Part shown: positions 1 through 8,431 of the stretch, one piece after another
How positions within the stretch are numbered: position 1 is the stretch's first letter
Layout: each line of letters opens with the position of its first letter
Assembly (NCBI RefSeq): GCF_003788635.1
Contig: NZ_AYKH01000011.1
Location: forward strand, 18,016-82,015
Length of the DNA stretch: 64,000 nucleotides
Origin: Salinisphaera orenii subsp. orenii MK-B5
GTDB taxonomy: Bacteria; Pseudomonadota; Gammaproteobacteria; Nevskiales; Salinisphaeraceae
Reading direction: 5' to 3'
Notes under the pieces: generated by a model
Told to the model about the DNA's origin: nothing
The model's input: only the letters and a program-made list of their open reading frames with translations
The model's database searches: none
Position numbers and translations under genes: made by a program

Positions 1-586
1 CCCGGTAGCGGTAGATGTGGTCCAGCTGAGTGGCCACCGCGGCCGGCACATCGGCCTGCGCGAGCGACTGGGCGAGCGACCCCTCGACGCGACCGGTCGC
101 CGTCATCCGGCGTGTCTCGCTGTGAAGCTGCAGGATCTCGGCCTGAAGGTCGTCCCCGGACCGGGTCACGGCGAGGGTGTCCACTTGGTCGAGGTCATAG
201 CGCAGGGCCGACAGGCGACCGTCGGGGGTTTTTCGGATCTGGATTCGATCGCCGGGCTGCAGATGCTCCAGTGGGGCGGTGCGTTCGCCGATGTCCAGTA
301 CGGCGATCCATTCCTTGGGGGACAGGCCGGCGCGATCGAACAGCGCCGCCAGTGAGTCGCCGCGCTCGACGTTCATCTGCTTCCAGGGCGTGATCTGCGG
401 CGAGATGGCCTCGCGTACCGTCTGCGGGTCGATCGGCGGAATGCCGTCGGAAGCGGGATTGCTGTAGGCGGCCTGCATGGTGCCGGCTGTTGGATCGGCT
501 GCGAGCGCCGAGCCGGCCGATCCCATGCATAAAACAATCCCGATCGCGCCGGCTGCACCGGCACGCATACCCCTGCTGCAACGCAT
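1..586 (-). CDS. M23-family peptidase, N-terminal part (runs off left edge)
   Basis: The minus-strand frame begins at ATG 586 and stays open to the window edge (about 195 codons). The start is supported by a GAGG about 8 nt upstream; a second ATG at 568 is possible. The N-terminus is an Ala/Gly-rich signal peptide (about residues 7-29). A segment reading 'ERGDSLAALFDRAGLS', followed by 'LQPGDRIQI', matches the LysM/OapA-like N-terminal module of MepM-type (YebA) murein endopeptidases. The HxxxD and HxH metal sites of the M23 domain would lie beyond the edge, so catalytic competence cannot be judged. A periplasmic DD-endopeptidase that opens peptidoglycan crosslinks is the likely role. Family call is good, exact orthology uncertain. 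Confidence 0.72.
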   Translation of the reverse strand, partial: MRCSRGMRAGAAGAIGIVLCMGSAGSALAADPTAGTMQAAYSNPASDGIPPIDPQTVREAISPQITPWKQMNVERGDSLAALFDRAGLSPKEWIAVLDIGERTAPLEHLQPGDRIQIRKTPDGRLSALRYDLDQVDTLAVTRSGDDLQAEILQLHSETRRMTATGRVEGSLAQSLAQADVPAAVATQLDHIYRYR

Positions 587-1197
587 CCAATAGCCTCGAT
601 TTCTAGCGTTATCGCATCGAGCACTGGCCCGACGGCGTGCTTGGACCCGGGCTGGCCGCGAAAGTTTCATGCGGCCCCGATTCAGAGACGCGCGCCGAAT
701 GCCCTCCGGCGAATGCGGTCGTGGCGGTGCCGCGATGGCCCGGGTCATAAGCGCTCGATTATGCCTGAAAGTTCGAGCCACAAGATCAAAAGATAAGTTT
801 TCACTGTCCGACTCGCCTTGAAAGCGCGATGTAGATATGACGTGCCGGCCGGTCGATATCGTATTCGGCCGGCCTTTTTGCTGCTCTAGGCCGAACTTGC
901 GTCTGCCGTCGGCTCGGTGCAGGGGACAGGATCGACCACTAGAAGCAGCGCCCGATCGAAGGTCGTGCCGTTCGGCCGGCCCGGATCGGGGGGCGCCCGG
1001 ACGTGGGATGACGATCCCCGGGCGATCGGCGGCGAGGCCATGTACGCATGGGCCCGCCTGCGCTACGGTACGGCCTTGGGGCAAAGCCCCGGACGGTGGG
1101 CTCGTGGCGGTCGTTTGTGCGTTCGAAGCTTTCTCGAGAGTGCGTCGACGAACATGCCCGCGCACCGCGCCGGGGCTCGATTGACTAAGGGTTGTGC
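587..1197. other. Intergenic region between divergent genes
   Basis: These 611 bases separate the minus-strand peptidase from the plus-strand Sel1 protein. I see no convincing coding frame; the short open frames have no ribosome binding site or recognisable product. The part around 750-840 is AT-richer than its surroundings and contains a minus-strand CATAAT at about 767-772 that could be the -10 of the peptidase gene. A clear plus-strand terminator sits at 844-879 although no plus-strand gene precedes it. Confidence 0.5.
844..879 (+). terminator. Rho-independent terminator without an upstream gene
   Basis: Stem GCCGGCCG (844-851) pairs with CGGCCGGC (866-873), with a 14-nt loop, followed by C and five T (875-879). 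The T-run is present only in plus orientation. There is no plus-strand gene between the window start and this hairpin. Confidence 0.7.
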
Positions 1198-2241
1198 ATG
1201 ACAAGAACCGAAACGATTCGCGGCTTCATCCTGGCACTCGTGCTGACGGGCGGGGCGACCGCGCTGGCTCAGGAGGCGCCCACGGACGACGAGGCGCAGC
1301 AGATCCGCGAACGCACGGCGCCGCTGGCGGAGCAGGGCAATGCCAGTGCCCAGTACAACATGGGTGTGCTCTACGACGAGGGCTACGGGGTCGAGCGGAA
1401 CTACGAGACCGCACTGGAGTGGTATCGCCGTGCGGCGGAGCAGGAATACGCCAAGGCCGAGCACAACCTCGGCATCATGTATCAGGAGGGCCACGGTACC
1501 GAGGCCGATCCCGAGCGTGCCGCGGAATGGTTCCGGCGTGCCGCCGAGCACGGCGAGCCCGCGGCCCAGAACAATCTGGCGGTGATGTATGTCCGCGGCC
1601 AGGGCGTGCCGCGGAACCTGGGTGAGGCGGCGAAATGGGCGGCCCGCGCGGCCGAGGCCGGCAACGAATCGGCGCGCGCCAATCTGCCGCACATTGCTGA
1701 TGCCCTGCCGGATTCGCGCATCGAGGGCGATAACGTCAACATCCGCAGCGAGCCCAGTCGCCAGGCGCGGGTGCTGCGCCAGGCCGATGCCAGCGATGAG
1801 GTCGTGCTGCTGGCGCGGGACGGCGATTGGACGCAGGTGCTGTTCCGGAGCGATTACGCCGTCGGCTGGGTTGCCAACTTTCTGCTCGCGGAGGCCACAG
1901 CCCCGGGGGGCGGCGCCGCGCAATCGACGTCCGAAGTGACCTCGGACGCGTCGCGGGCGCCGCGGGATGATGGGGCCGCATCGGACCCCGCGCCGGACCG
2001 CGATACAACTGCCGCGGCCGAAGACGCTGGGCCGGGGGCCGACGAACGCGACGGCTCACGAATGCACATCGGCCAAGATATCGTCAATGTCCGCCAGGGC
2101 CCGAGCACTGGCGCCGGTATCGTCTTCAAGGCCGAGCGCGACGAGAACGTCACCGTGCTGGCCGAGGAGGCCGGCTGGCGCCGCGTGCGCTTCGAGGACG
2201 GCCGTACGGGCTGGGTCGCCGGTTTCCTCCTTGCCGACTAG
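1198..2241 (+). CDS. Sel1-repeat and double SH3b-domain periplasmic protein
   Basis: 347 aa. The start is ATG 1198, with AAGG about 8 nt upstream; an in-frame TTG at 1192 is less likely. A signal peptide (about residues 1-25, ending near 'ALAQ') is followed by three Sel1-like repeats (about residues 48-155; 'AQYNMGVLYDEGYGV', 'AEHNLGIMYQEGHGT', 'AQNNLAVMYVRGQGV'). Two bacterial SH3 modules follow (about 180-235 and 290-347), each with the 'VNIRSEPS / VNVRQGPS' opening and the 'GWVA' closing motif. A low-complexity acidic Ala/Asp linker separates them. Sel1 repeats form a solenoid scaffold and SH3b domains commonly bind peptidoglycan peptides, so an envelope scaffold or cell-wall-binding role is inferred. 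The exact partner is unknown. Confidence 0.85.
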   Translation: MTRTETIRGFILALVLTGGATALAQEAPTDDEAQQIRERTAPLAEQGNASAQYNMGVLYDEGYGVERNYETALEWYRRAAEQEYAKAEHNLGIMYQEGHGTEADPERAAEWFRRAAEHGEPAAQNNLAVMYVRGQGVPRNLGEAAKWAARAAEAGNESARANLPHIADALPDSRIEGDNVNIRSEPSRQARVLRQADASDEVVLLARDGDWTQVLFRSDYAVGWVANFLLAEATAPGGGAAQSTSEVTSDASRAPRDDGAASDPAPDRDTTAAAEDAGPGADERDGSRMHIGQDIVNVRQGPSTGAGIVFKAERDENVTVLAEEAGWRRVRFEDGRTGWVAGFLLAD

Positions 2242-2249
2242 ACCCGCCG

Positions 2250-2279
2250 GCCCGGCCGCCACCGGGGCGGCGGCCGGGC
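2250..2279. terminator. GC-rich hairpin between convergent genes
   Basis: An 11-bp perfect stem (GCCCGGCCGCC at 2250-2260 with GGCGGCCGGGC at 2269-2279) lies between the Sel1 gene and the convergent SDR gene. There is no T-tract on either side, so it may be a transcription barrier or RNA 3'-end stabiliser rather than a classical terminator. Confidence 0.4.
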
Positions 2280-2292
2280 GGCCCCTGCAGTC

Positions 2293-2982
2293 TCAGTCGT
2301 CGCGTGGCGGTGTCGGCCGAACGAGAATCTCGTTGACGTCGACACTCGCCGGTCGCGACAGCGCGAACGCCACGGCTTCGGCGACATCGGTGTCGGCCAG
2401 CGCGTGCTCGGGCCGTTCGTCGAAGAAGGGCGTGTCGACCATGCCCGGCTCGATGAGCGTGACGCGCACGCCCGAGCCGCGGAATTCCTCGCGGACCCCG
2501 TAGCCGATCGCCGAGACCGCCCATTTCGTGGCGCTGTACATCGACCCGGGAATCGTGGCCCGGCCGGCGGCCGAGCCGGTGATCAGCAGATGTCCGCGGC
2601 TGGCCTTCAGCGCCTCGGCAGTGACCTGGATGGTCAGGCCGACGCCGTAAACGTTGGTCAGGATCATATCCTTCCACACGTCGCTGTCGGCGCCGCTGAA
2701 GCCGCCCGGGCGGCCGCCCATGCCGGCGTTGGCGAATACCGCGTCGATGCGCCCGAAACGATCGAGCGCCGCGTCGACCATGGCCTGTTGCGACGCCTTG
2801 TCGGTGACGTCGCAGGCCACCGCCAGGGCGGCGTCAGCGCCCAATTCGTCGACCAGTGCCTGCAGTCGATCGGTCGAGCGGGCGGCCAACACCAGTCGAT
2901 AGCCGTCGGCCGCGGCCTGACGTGCGGTCGCCGCACCGATGCCGCTGGAGGCGCCGGTGATCAGCAGTACGGGCTGGGTCAT
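2293..2982 (-). CDS. Short-chain dehydrogenase/reductase (SDR)
   Basis: 229 aa, the normal length of a classical SDR. The nucleotide-binding motif 'TGASSGIG' is at residues 9-16, 'NAG' appears near residue 85, and the active-site pair 'YSATK' near 148-152 follows an upstream Ser ('ITGSAAG'). The protein is close to the YdfG-type 'serine / 3-hydroxy acid' or generic SDR groups by motif, but the substrate cannot be read from the sequence. The gene lies 42 nt downstream of slyD-like 3025-3519 on the same strand, so co-transcription is possible. A cytoplasmic NAD(P)-dependent oxidoreductase is secure; the pathway is unknown. Confidence 0.88.
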   Translation of the reverse strand: MTQPVLLITGASSGIGAATARQAAADGYRLVLAARSTDRLQALVDELGADAALAVACDVTDKASQQAMVDAALDRFGRIDAVFANAGMGGRPGGFSGADSDVWKDMILTNVYGVGLTIQVTAEALKASRGHLLITGSAAGRATIPGSMYSATKWAVSAIGYGVREEFRGSGVRVTLIEPGMVDTPFFDERPEHALADTDVAEAVAFALSRPASVDVNEILVRPTPPRDD

Positions 2983-3024
2983 ATCGTCCCTCCGTTCACG
3001 TCACGCCGGCGCGGCCGGCGGCGA

Positions 3025-3519
3025 TCATCCGTGCTCTTCGTCGCCTTCACCGTCGCCGTCGTGCACGTGGCCATGCTCGACCTCGGTGGCCGTGGCCTCG
3101 CGGATCTCGGCGACGTTGACCGTGAAGTCGAGCGTCTGACCGGCGAGCACGTGGTTGCCGTCAACGGTGACTTCGTCGCCGTCGACCGACTTGACCGTGA
3201 CGATCATCGGGCCGGCGTTGGATTCGGCGCGAAAGCTCATGCCGGGCGCCAGTTCGTCCACGCCCTGGAAGGCATCGCGGCTGACCTGCTGGACGAGATC
3301 GTCGCGATAATGGCCATAGGCGTTGTCGGGATCGATGACCGCCTTGACTTCTTCACCCTCGGAGGCGCCCTCGATGGCCTCTTCGAGACCCGGCACGATG
3401 TTGCCGTGGCCGTGCAGATAAGACAGCGGCTGGCCCTCCGCCGACTGATCGATGACTTCGCCCTCGGTGTCGCGCAGTACATAATGAATGCTGACGACGT
3501 TGTCCTGCTTGGCTTCCAT
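3025..3519 (-). CDS. slyD: FKBP-type peptidyl-prolyl isomerase, SlyD-like
   Basis: 164 aa from ATG 3519; a longer frame starts upstream but lacks the SlyD beginning. The N-terminus 'VVSIHYVLRDTEGEVID' and 'SYLHGHGNIVPGLEEAI' are typical of SlyD, where the FKBP fold is interrupted by an insert-in-flap chaperone domain (about residues 65-125). The C-terminal tail is short, acidic and His-containing ('EHGHVHDGDGEGDEEHG'), a reduced form of the SlyD metal-binding tail. SlyD catalyses prolyl cis-trans isomerisation, is a holdase, and in enterobacteria delivers nickel to hydrogenase. The short tail suggests folding is the main role here. Family call is firm. Confidence 0.92.
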   Translation of the reverse strand: MEAKQDNVVSIHYVLRDTEGEVIDQSAEGQPLSYLHGHGNIVPGLEEAIEGASEGEEVKAVIDPDNAYGHYRDDLVQQVSRDAFQGVDELAPGMSFRAESNAGPMIVTVKSVDGDEVTVDGNHVLAGQTLDFTVNVAEIREATATEVEHGHVHDGDGEGDEEHG

Positions 3520-3875
3520 GCTGTTCTCTCGTTCGCTTTGTCGTGCGTGAATCACCGGACGTTGCGACGATCACTCAAAAAACAATCCCGTGATCGCAAA
3601 TTTCTGTCCTCGGGCAGCGTTCGGCCGGGTGCTGATGCGGCCGTTCTATATGACGCCCGACTCGGCCGCAAAGGCACGCCAGCAGCGGTATCCGTATACG
3701 TCGATACGCCCATGCCCGGCTGTCGCGGGACGCCGAGGCAGGCGGATCCGTTTCTGGGTCTCGGCGTGTCTTGGCAAGACGCGAGGTCCTGCCGGCAAGA
3801 GGTTCGAGCGTCGATCCGACCGAAGCAGCGCCCGAATCCCCCGAGCCCCGGGGGATCGAGACGCCTGGACCGTGC
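3520..3875. other. Intergenic, 356 bases
   Basis: No gene is recognisable here. The region lies upstream of the slyD-like gene and downstream of the OsmC-like gene. Its only notable structure is an imperfect inverted repeat around an A-rich centre: TTGCGA..GATCAC (3562-3574) and GTGATCGCAA (3590-3599). Confidence 0.5.
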
Positions 3876-4301
3876 TCAGCTGTCCAGCGCAGCGTCGAGC
3901 ACGATCTCCGCGCCCGTGTAGAGCCGCGACACCGGACAAGCCTTCTTGGCTTCTTCGGCCGTTTTCTTGAACTCGGCCTCGTCCATGCCCGGCACCCGCC
4001 CGCGGGTGATCAGCTCGATCTTCTCGATAGTGGGGGTGCCGTCGATCGAGAAATGGACCTTGGCCTCGGTCTGGATGGAATCCGGCGTGTGACCGGCTTC
4101 GGCGAGCATGGCCGAGAACTGCATGGAGAAGCAGCCGGCATGAGCCGCGCCCACCAGTTCCTCGGGGTTGGTGCCGTTGCCCTCCTCGAAGCGGGTCTTG
4201 AACGAGAACTGGCCCTCGTAGGCGCCGCTCTGGAGCTTCATGTCGCCCTTGCCGGACTTCAGATCGCCCTGCCACTGGGCATTCGCCTTGCGTACGGGCA
4301 T
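3876..4301 (-). CDS. OsmC/OhrA-family peroxiredoxin-like protein
   Basis: 141 aa. The start at ATG 4301 is fixed by a strong AAGGAGG ribosome binding site; an open frame extending further upstream is rejected. Both redox cysteines of the family are visible: 'GAAHAGCFSMQF' (about residue 57) and 'KACPVSRLY' (about residue 124). This domain order is that of OsmC (osmotically inducible) rather than Ohr, where similar cysteines reduce organic hydroperoxides. The OsmC-type N-terminus (a strand pair before 'EELVGAAHAGC') supports OsmC. Its position near other stress-type genes fits osmotic or oxidative stress defence. Confidence in the family is high, in OsmC versus a paralogue moderate. Confidence 0.9.
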   Translation of the reverse strand: MPVRKANAQWQGDLKSGKGDMKLQSGAYEGQFSFKTRFEEGNGTNPEELVGAAHAGCFSMQFSAMLAEAGHTPDSIQTEAKVHFSIDGTPTIEKIELITRGRVPGMDEAEFKKTAEEAKKACPVSRLYTGAEIVLDAALDS

Positions 4302-4760
4302 GACTACCCTCCTTGCGTCGAATGGATGAATCAGCATTGTGATCGTCGCACATTCGCTACACGAATTGTGTGCAACCGAAACGCACGGGTCGCTGGCCGG
4401 GGCCGTGGCATCGTGAGAGCTGTCGCCGCCTACGGGCGCGATATGGATGCCACCAGCCGATATGCGCGTCCGTGCGTCGAAAGGTCGCGTGTGCGGTGTG
4501 GGCCGATGCCGCATCCCGGCTTGAGGATCGTCCGGCTCAGCGACCCGTGATCCTGACGCCGGGATTTGAGGGCCGTGTGTATCCGGAACGCTCCTGCGGC
4601 GCCTCGATTGCGCCGATTACGCCGGCCTCACACGGCGCCATTGATGCCGTCGGCCTCGCGTGCTGCGGGTGTCACGGGCAAGAAAGAGGCCCGTCGCGTT
4701 GCACGCGACGGGCCTCTTGTCTCTCCGGCGTGCGCCGAAGATGAGGTGGGCGAACGAGTC
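4302..4760. other. Intergenic, 459 bases
   Basis: No convincing gene was seen. The right end holds the terminator of the small lipoprotein gene (4680-4716). The left end must contain the promoter of the OsmC-like gene, but no clear -35/-10 pair could be assigned. Confidence 0.5.
4680..4716 (-). terminator. Rho-independent terminator of the small lipoprotein gene
   Basis: A 13-bp perfect stem (GAGGCCCGTCGCG / CGCGACGGGCCTC, 4686-4698 and 4704-4716) is followed in the minus direction by TTTCTTG. It lies 44 nt after the stop codon of the lipoprotein gene at 4761-5018. Confidence 0.88.
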
Positions 4761-5018
4761 TTAGCTGTTCTCGTCCGTCTCCTCTGCCATCTCGTCGCCG
4801 GCCTCTTCCATGGAGTCCTGCATGTTCTCGCCGGCATTCTCCATGCTTTCCTCGGTCTCTTCGGCCGCATTTTCCATGCTGTCGCCGGCGTTGTCCGCAG
4901 CTTCGTCGATGTTCTCGCCGGCTTCCTCGGCGGGTCCGTCGCTATCGCAGGCCGCCAGGGTCAGGGTGCCCAGGCCCAGCATCATGGCTAACAGCAGCGT
5001 GGTCAGTTTCTTGTGCAT
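4761..5018 (-). CDS. Small acidic lipoprotein with 11-residue repeats
   Basis: 85 aa. A lipoprotein signal peptide ends in the lipobox 'LAAC' with acylated Cys24, and Asp25 follows. The mature part (61 residues) is almost entirely Glu, Asp, Ala, Asn, Met and Gly, and is predicted highly helical or disordered. It contains four successive 11-residue units: residues 35-45, 46-56 ('DSMENAAEETE'), 57-67 ('ESMENAGENMQ') and 68-78 ('DSMEEAGDEMA'). Undecapeptide periodicity is typical of LEA group 3 proteins and other amphipathic desiccation-linked helices. The gene is monocistronic, with a strong terminator and a sigma-S-like promoter. No homologue is named; a stress-related envelope role is inference. 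Confidence 0.8.
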   Translation of the reverse strand: MHKKLTTLLLAMMLGLGTLTLAACDSDGPAEEAGENIDEAADNAGDSMENAAEETEESMENAGENMQDSMEEAGDEMAEETDENS

Positions 5019-5105
5019 AGCGGTTCTCCTTTTGAATCGATGGTGAATCGGCCCGTGAGTGCATACGCCGTGCAGCGCTCCCCCCCAATGGCGGACCTAG
5101 ACGAA

Positions 5106-5133
5106 AGTATAGGATAGAAAATGCTTTCCCGAA
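5106..5133 (-). promoter_or_regulatory. Sigma-S-like promoter of the lipoprotein gene
   Basis: On the minus strand the -10 element reads CCTATACTTT, with hexamer TATACT at 5106-5111. It closely matches the sigma-S preference CTAYACTT, including the C before the hexamer. A weak -35 (TTCGGG, 5128-5133) lies 16 bp upstream. The transcript would start about 80 nt before ATG 5018. Confidence 0.45.
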
Positions 5134-5168
5134 GATGAATGGGATTTTCCCCTATTGATTGTGCGCAA

Positions 5169-6359
5169 TCAGTATTCGATGCGTACCTTGTTCGCGCACG
5201 AACGGGCGCGATCGCGCGCCTCGTCGAGGTTCTCGCCTCGGGCCAGCGCCACGCCCAGGCGTCGTTTGCCGTGTATCACCGGCTTGCCGAACAGATGCAG
5301 ATAGGTCTGCGGCGCGGCGAGGGCGTGGTCAAGCCCCGCGTAGCGTAGACGGTCGCTTTCGCCGTCGCCGAGAATCACCGCCGAGGCCGACGGGCCGTAC
5401 TGGCGGATGGTCGGGATCGGCAGCTCGAGGATGGCGCGGGCATGCAGGGCGAATTCGGACAGATCCTGGCTGGCCAGCGTGACCAGCCCGGTGTCGTGCG
5501 GCCGCGGCGAGACCTCGGAGAACCAGACCCGGTCGCCGGCCACGAACAGTTCCACCCCGAACAGGCCGCGGCCGCCGAGCGCGGCGGTGATCGCGCCCGC
5601 CTGGCGTTCGGCTTCTGCCCGCGCGGCATCACTCATCGGCTGGGGCTGCCAGGACTCGCGATAGTCGCCGTCGACCTGGCGATGGCCGATGGGGGCACAG
5701 AAACTCGTGCCGCCAGCGTGTACCACGGTCAGTAGGGTGATCTCGTAATCGAATTCGACGAAGCCCTCGACGATGATGCGCGTGCCGGCACCTCGACGAC
5801 CGCGGCCGCCGGACTGCGAGTGGCGCCAGGCCGCGTCTATGTCAGCTGCCTCGCGCAGCGTGCTCTGGCCCTTGCCGGAGGACGACATCACCGGCTTGAC
5901 CACGCAGGGCAGGCCGATCGCCTCGATCGCGGCGCGGTAGTCGGCCTCGGTCTCGGCGAAGCGGAAGGGCGATGTCGGCAGGCCGAGCTCGTCGGCGGCC
6001 AGGCGGCGTATGCCCTCGCGATCCATGGTCAGCCGGGTCGCCCGGGCCGTGGGTACCACGCGATGGCCTTCGGCCTCGAGTTCGATCAGGGCCTCGGTGG
6101 CGATCGCCTCGATCTCGGGCACGATCAGCGCCGGCGCCTCGGCCTCGACTACGGCGCGCAGCGCCGCCGGATCGTTCATCTCCAGCACCTGCCAGCGGTG
6201 CGCGACGGCCATGGCCGGGGCGCTGGCGTAGCGGTCGACGGCGATCACCTCGCAGCCCAGCCGCTGCAGTTCGATGGCGATCTCCCGGCCGAGCTCGCCG
6301 GCGCCGAGCAGCATCACCCGCGTGGCTGTATCCGAACAGGGGGTGCCGATGGCGTGCAT
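5169..6359 (-). CDS. purT: Formate-dependent phosphoribosylglycinamide formyltransferase
   Basis: 396 aa from ATG 6359, close to the 392 aa of E. coli PurT; a longer frame starting at 6446 is rejected because the extra N-terminus is not family-like. PurT is an ATP-grasp enzyme that makes formyl-GAR from GAR, formate and ATP in purine biosynthesis. Visible hallmarks are '[19 protein letters not shown]' at the N-terminus, '[20 protein letters not shown]', the ATP-binding '[14 protein letters not shown]', '[17 protein letters not shown]' and '[10 protein letters not shown]'. The gene is divergent from the CoA-transferase operon with 114 bp between. It appears intact. Confidence 0.97.
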   Translation of the reverse strand: MHAIGTPCSDTATRVMLLGAGELGREIAIELQRLGCEVIAVDRYASAPAMAVAHRWQVLEMNDPAALRAVVEAEAPALIVPEIEAIATEALIELEAEGHRVVPTARATRLTMDREGIRRLAADELGLPTSPFRFAETEADYRAAIEAIGLPCVVKPVMSSSGKGQSTLREAADIDAAWRHSQSGGRGRRGAGTRIIVEGFVEFDYEITLLTVVHAGGTSFCAPIGHRQVDGDYRESWQPQPMSDAARAEAERQAGAITAALGGRGLFGVELFVAGDRVWFSEVSPRPHDTGLVTLASQDLSEFALHARAILELPIPTIRQYGPSASAVILGDGESDRLRYAGLDHALAAPQTYLHLFGKPVIHGKRRLGVALARGENLDEARDRARSCANKVRIEY

Positions 6360-6473
6360 GCGAAGGCGTCCGGGGGCGGTGATCCGAATACTGCATTGTC
6401 GCCGAGCGCCCCGGGCGGCGAAAGCCGTTCGCCGAGGTTTCCGCATACGCGGCGCCGCATTAGACTGTCGCGC

Positions 6474-7688
6474 ATGAACGCTCCCCTATCCGGTTTTCGC
6501 GTCGTCGACACGACCGCCATGGTGTCCGGGCCACTGGCGACCATGCAGCTCGCCGATCAGGGTGCGGAGGTGCTCAAGATCGAGCGCCCCGACGTCGGCG
6601 ACTACACGCGGCTGGCGTCCAACCGGCGCCACGGTTTCTCGGCGAGCTATCTCAACAACAACCGCAACAAGCGCTCGGTGGCGCTGGATCTGAAATCCGA
6701 GGCCGGCGTCGCCGCGCTGAAGGCCCTGTGTGCCGACGCCGATGTGTTCGTCCAGAACTTTCGTCCGGGCGTGGCCGAGCGCATGGGCATCGGCGAGGAC
6801 GCGATCCGCGCCGTCGCCCCGGACATCGTTTATTGTTCGATCAGCGGCTTCGGCGAGAACGGGCCCTATGCCGGCTATCCGGTCTACGATCCGCTGGTCC
6901 AGGCGTTGTCGAGCCTGGCCAGCATCCAGGGCGGCTCGGACGAGGCCCGCCCGCGGCTGGTGCGCACGATCGTGCCGGACAAGCTCACCGGCTATGTCGC
7001 CGCCCAGGCGATCACGGCGGCGCTGCTCGCACGGGCCGGCGGCGCGCCCGGCCAGCACGTGCGGGTGTCGATGCTCGACGCCGTGATCGATTTCCTCTGG
7101 CATTCCGACATGAACAGTCAGACCTTCGTCGGCGATGAATTCGACCAGGCGCGGGCGGCGAGCTTCATCGATCTCATCTACGAGACCACCACCGGCTACA
7201 TCAGCGTGGCGGTCCAGACCGATCGCGAGTGGCAGGCGCTGATCGCGGCCCTCGACAAGCCCGAGTGGAACGACGACCCGCGTTTCGCCACGCCGGCCGA
7301 TCGCCAGGACAACATCGACGCCCGGCTGGCACTGACGCAGGAGGCGCTGGCCACCGACAGCGCCGCGCACTGGCTGGCGCGACTGTCCGAGTTCGGGGTG
7401 CCCTGCGCGCCGGTGCTCACCCGCACGGAGCTCATCGACGACGAACAGATCGCGGCCAACGCGATCCTGATCGAGACCGACCACGACCAGGCCGGGCGCC
7501 TGCGCCAGGCGCGGCCGGCCGCGCGGTTCTCGGCGATGCCGGTGGACGACCCGCGCGGCGCGCCGGCCCTCGGCGCCGACACCGCCGCCGTGCTCGCCGA
7601 GCACGGCTACGACGCCGCCGCCATCGCCGAGCTGTTCGACACCGGCGTCGCCGGCGGGGCCTACCGCAGCGGAGGAGACGAACGATGA
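6474..7688 (+). CDS. CaiB/BaiF family (class III) CoA-transferase
   Basis: 404 aa, the family's usual length. The start is ATG 6474. Hallmarks include '[20 protein letters not shown]', '[13 protein letters not shown]', '[18 protein letters not shown]', '[18 protein letters not shown]' (the Asp that forms the acyl-aspartyl intermediate lies in the nearby conserved region), '[18 protein letters not shown]' and '[17 protein letters not shown]'. Class III transferases move CoA between carboxylic acids, but the substrate pair cannot be read here. The stop codon overlaps the start of the GST gene (ATGA, 7685-7688), so the two are co-translated. Cytoplasmic. Confidence 0.93.
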   Translation: MNAPLSGFRVVDTTAMVSGPLATMQLADQGAEVLKIERPDVGDYTRLASNRRHGFSASYLNNNRNKRSVALDLKSEAGVAALKALCADADVFVQNFRPGVAERMGIGEDAIRAVAPDIVYCSISGFGENGPYAGYPVYDPLVQALSSLASIQGGSDEARPRLVRTIVPDKLTGYVAAQAITAALLARAGGAPGQHVRVSMLDAVIDFLWHSDMNSQTFVGDEFDQARAASFIDLIYETTTGYISVAVQTDREWQALIAALDKPEWNDDPRFATPADRQDNIDARLALTQEALATDSAAHWLARLSEFGVPCAPVLTRTELIDDEQIAANAILIETDHDQAGRLRQARPAARFSAMPVDDPRGAPALGADTAAVLAEHGYDAAAIAELFDTGVAGGAYRSGGDER

Positions 7689-8401
7689 TCGATCTCTACT
7701 ACTGGCCCACGCCCAACGGCTGGAAGGTCTCGATCATGCTCGAGGAGTGCGGGCTGGACTATCGGCTGGTGCCCGTGGATATCAACGCCGGCGACCAGTT
7801 CGCGCCTGCCTTCCTGGCGATCTCGCCGAACAACCGCATGCCCGCCATCGTCGATCACGATCCGGCCCCGGCCTATGGCGGCGAGCCGTTGCCCATCTTC
7901 GAGTCCGGCGCCATCCTCCGCTATCTCGCGGAGAAGAGCGGCCAATTCATGCCGACGTCGCCGCGGCTGGCCAAGGAAATCGACGAGTGGCTGTTCTGGC
8001 AGGTCGGCAATCTCGGGCCGATGGGCGGCCAGATGAGCCATTTCGTCAACTATGCCCGTGGCGACCACGCCTACGCGCTGTCGCGTTACCGCGGCGAGTA
8101 TCACCGCTGCCTGGGCGTGCTCGAGCGGCGTCTGGCCGGCCGCGACTGGCTGGTCGGCGAGTGCTACAGCGTGGCCGACATCATCAACTGGCCGTGGGTG
8201 CTCATCGCCAAGGCGATGGGACAGCCGCTGGACGATTTCCCGAACGTCGCCGCCTGGCGGGCACGCGTCAAGGACCGTCCCGCGGTCCAGCGCGGGGTCG
8301 ATCTCGGCAAGGAGATGCGCGGCGGTCAGCCGAAATCCGAGGCCGCCCGCGCGCGCCTGTTCAACCAGACCGCGGATACCGTGCGACCGGACGCCGACTG
8401 A
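7685..8401 (+). CDS. yfcG: Nu-class glutathione transferase, YfcG-like disulfide-bond oxidoreductase
   Basis: 238 aa. The start overlaps the upstream stop as ATGA. The N-terminal thioredoxin-fold domain contains 'YYWPTPNGWKVSIMLEE' and 'SPNNRMPAIVDHDP', and 'ESGAILRYLAEK' supplies the glutathione-binding Glu-Ser. The helical C-domain includes 'LFWQVGNLGPMGGQ' and 'YSVADIINWPWV'. These segments follow E. coli YfcG almost residue by residue. YfcG binds two glutathiones and reduces disulfides rather than acting as a conjugating GST. Coupling to a CoA-transferase is uncommon and its meaning is unknown. Confidence 0.92.
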   Translation: MIDLYYWPTPNGWKVSIMLEECGLDYRLVPVDINAGDQFAPAFLAISPNNRMPAIVDHDPAPAYGGEPLPIFESGAILRYLAEKSGQFMPTSPRLAKEIDEWLFWQVGNLGPMGGQMSHFVNYARGDHAYALSRYRGEYHRCLGVLERRLAGRDWLVGECYSVADIINWPWVLIAKAMGQPLDDFPNVAAWRARVKDRPAVQRGVDLGKEMRGGQPKSEAARARLFNQTADTVRPDAD

Positions 8402-8431
8402 GCCGGCGCGTCATTCACTCGAGAGGATTTC

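Noticed and set aside
837..1201. Overlapping short frames before the Sel1 gene
   Set aside because: Neither has a ribosome binding site or recognisable motif, and they start at the terminator hairpin.
4302..4514. Upstream extension of the OsmC-like gene
   Set aside because: The AAGGAGG at the ATG 4301 start and the family N-terminus show that the extra 71 codons are not translated.
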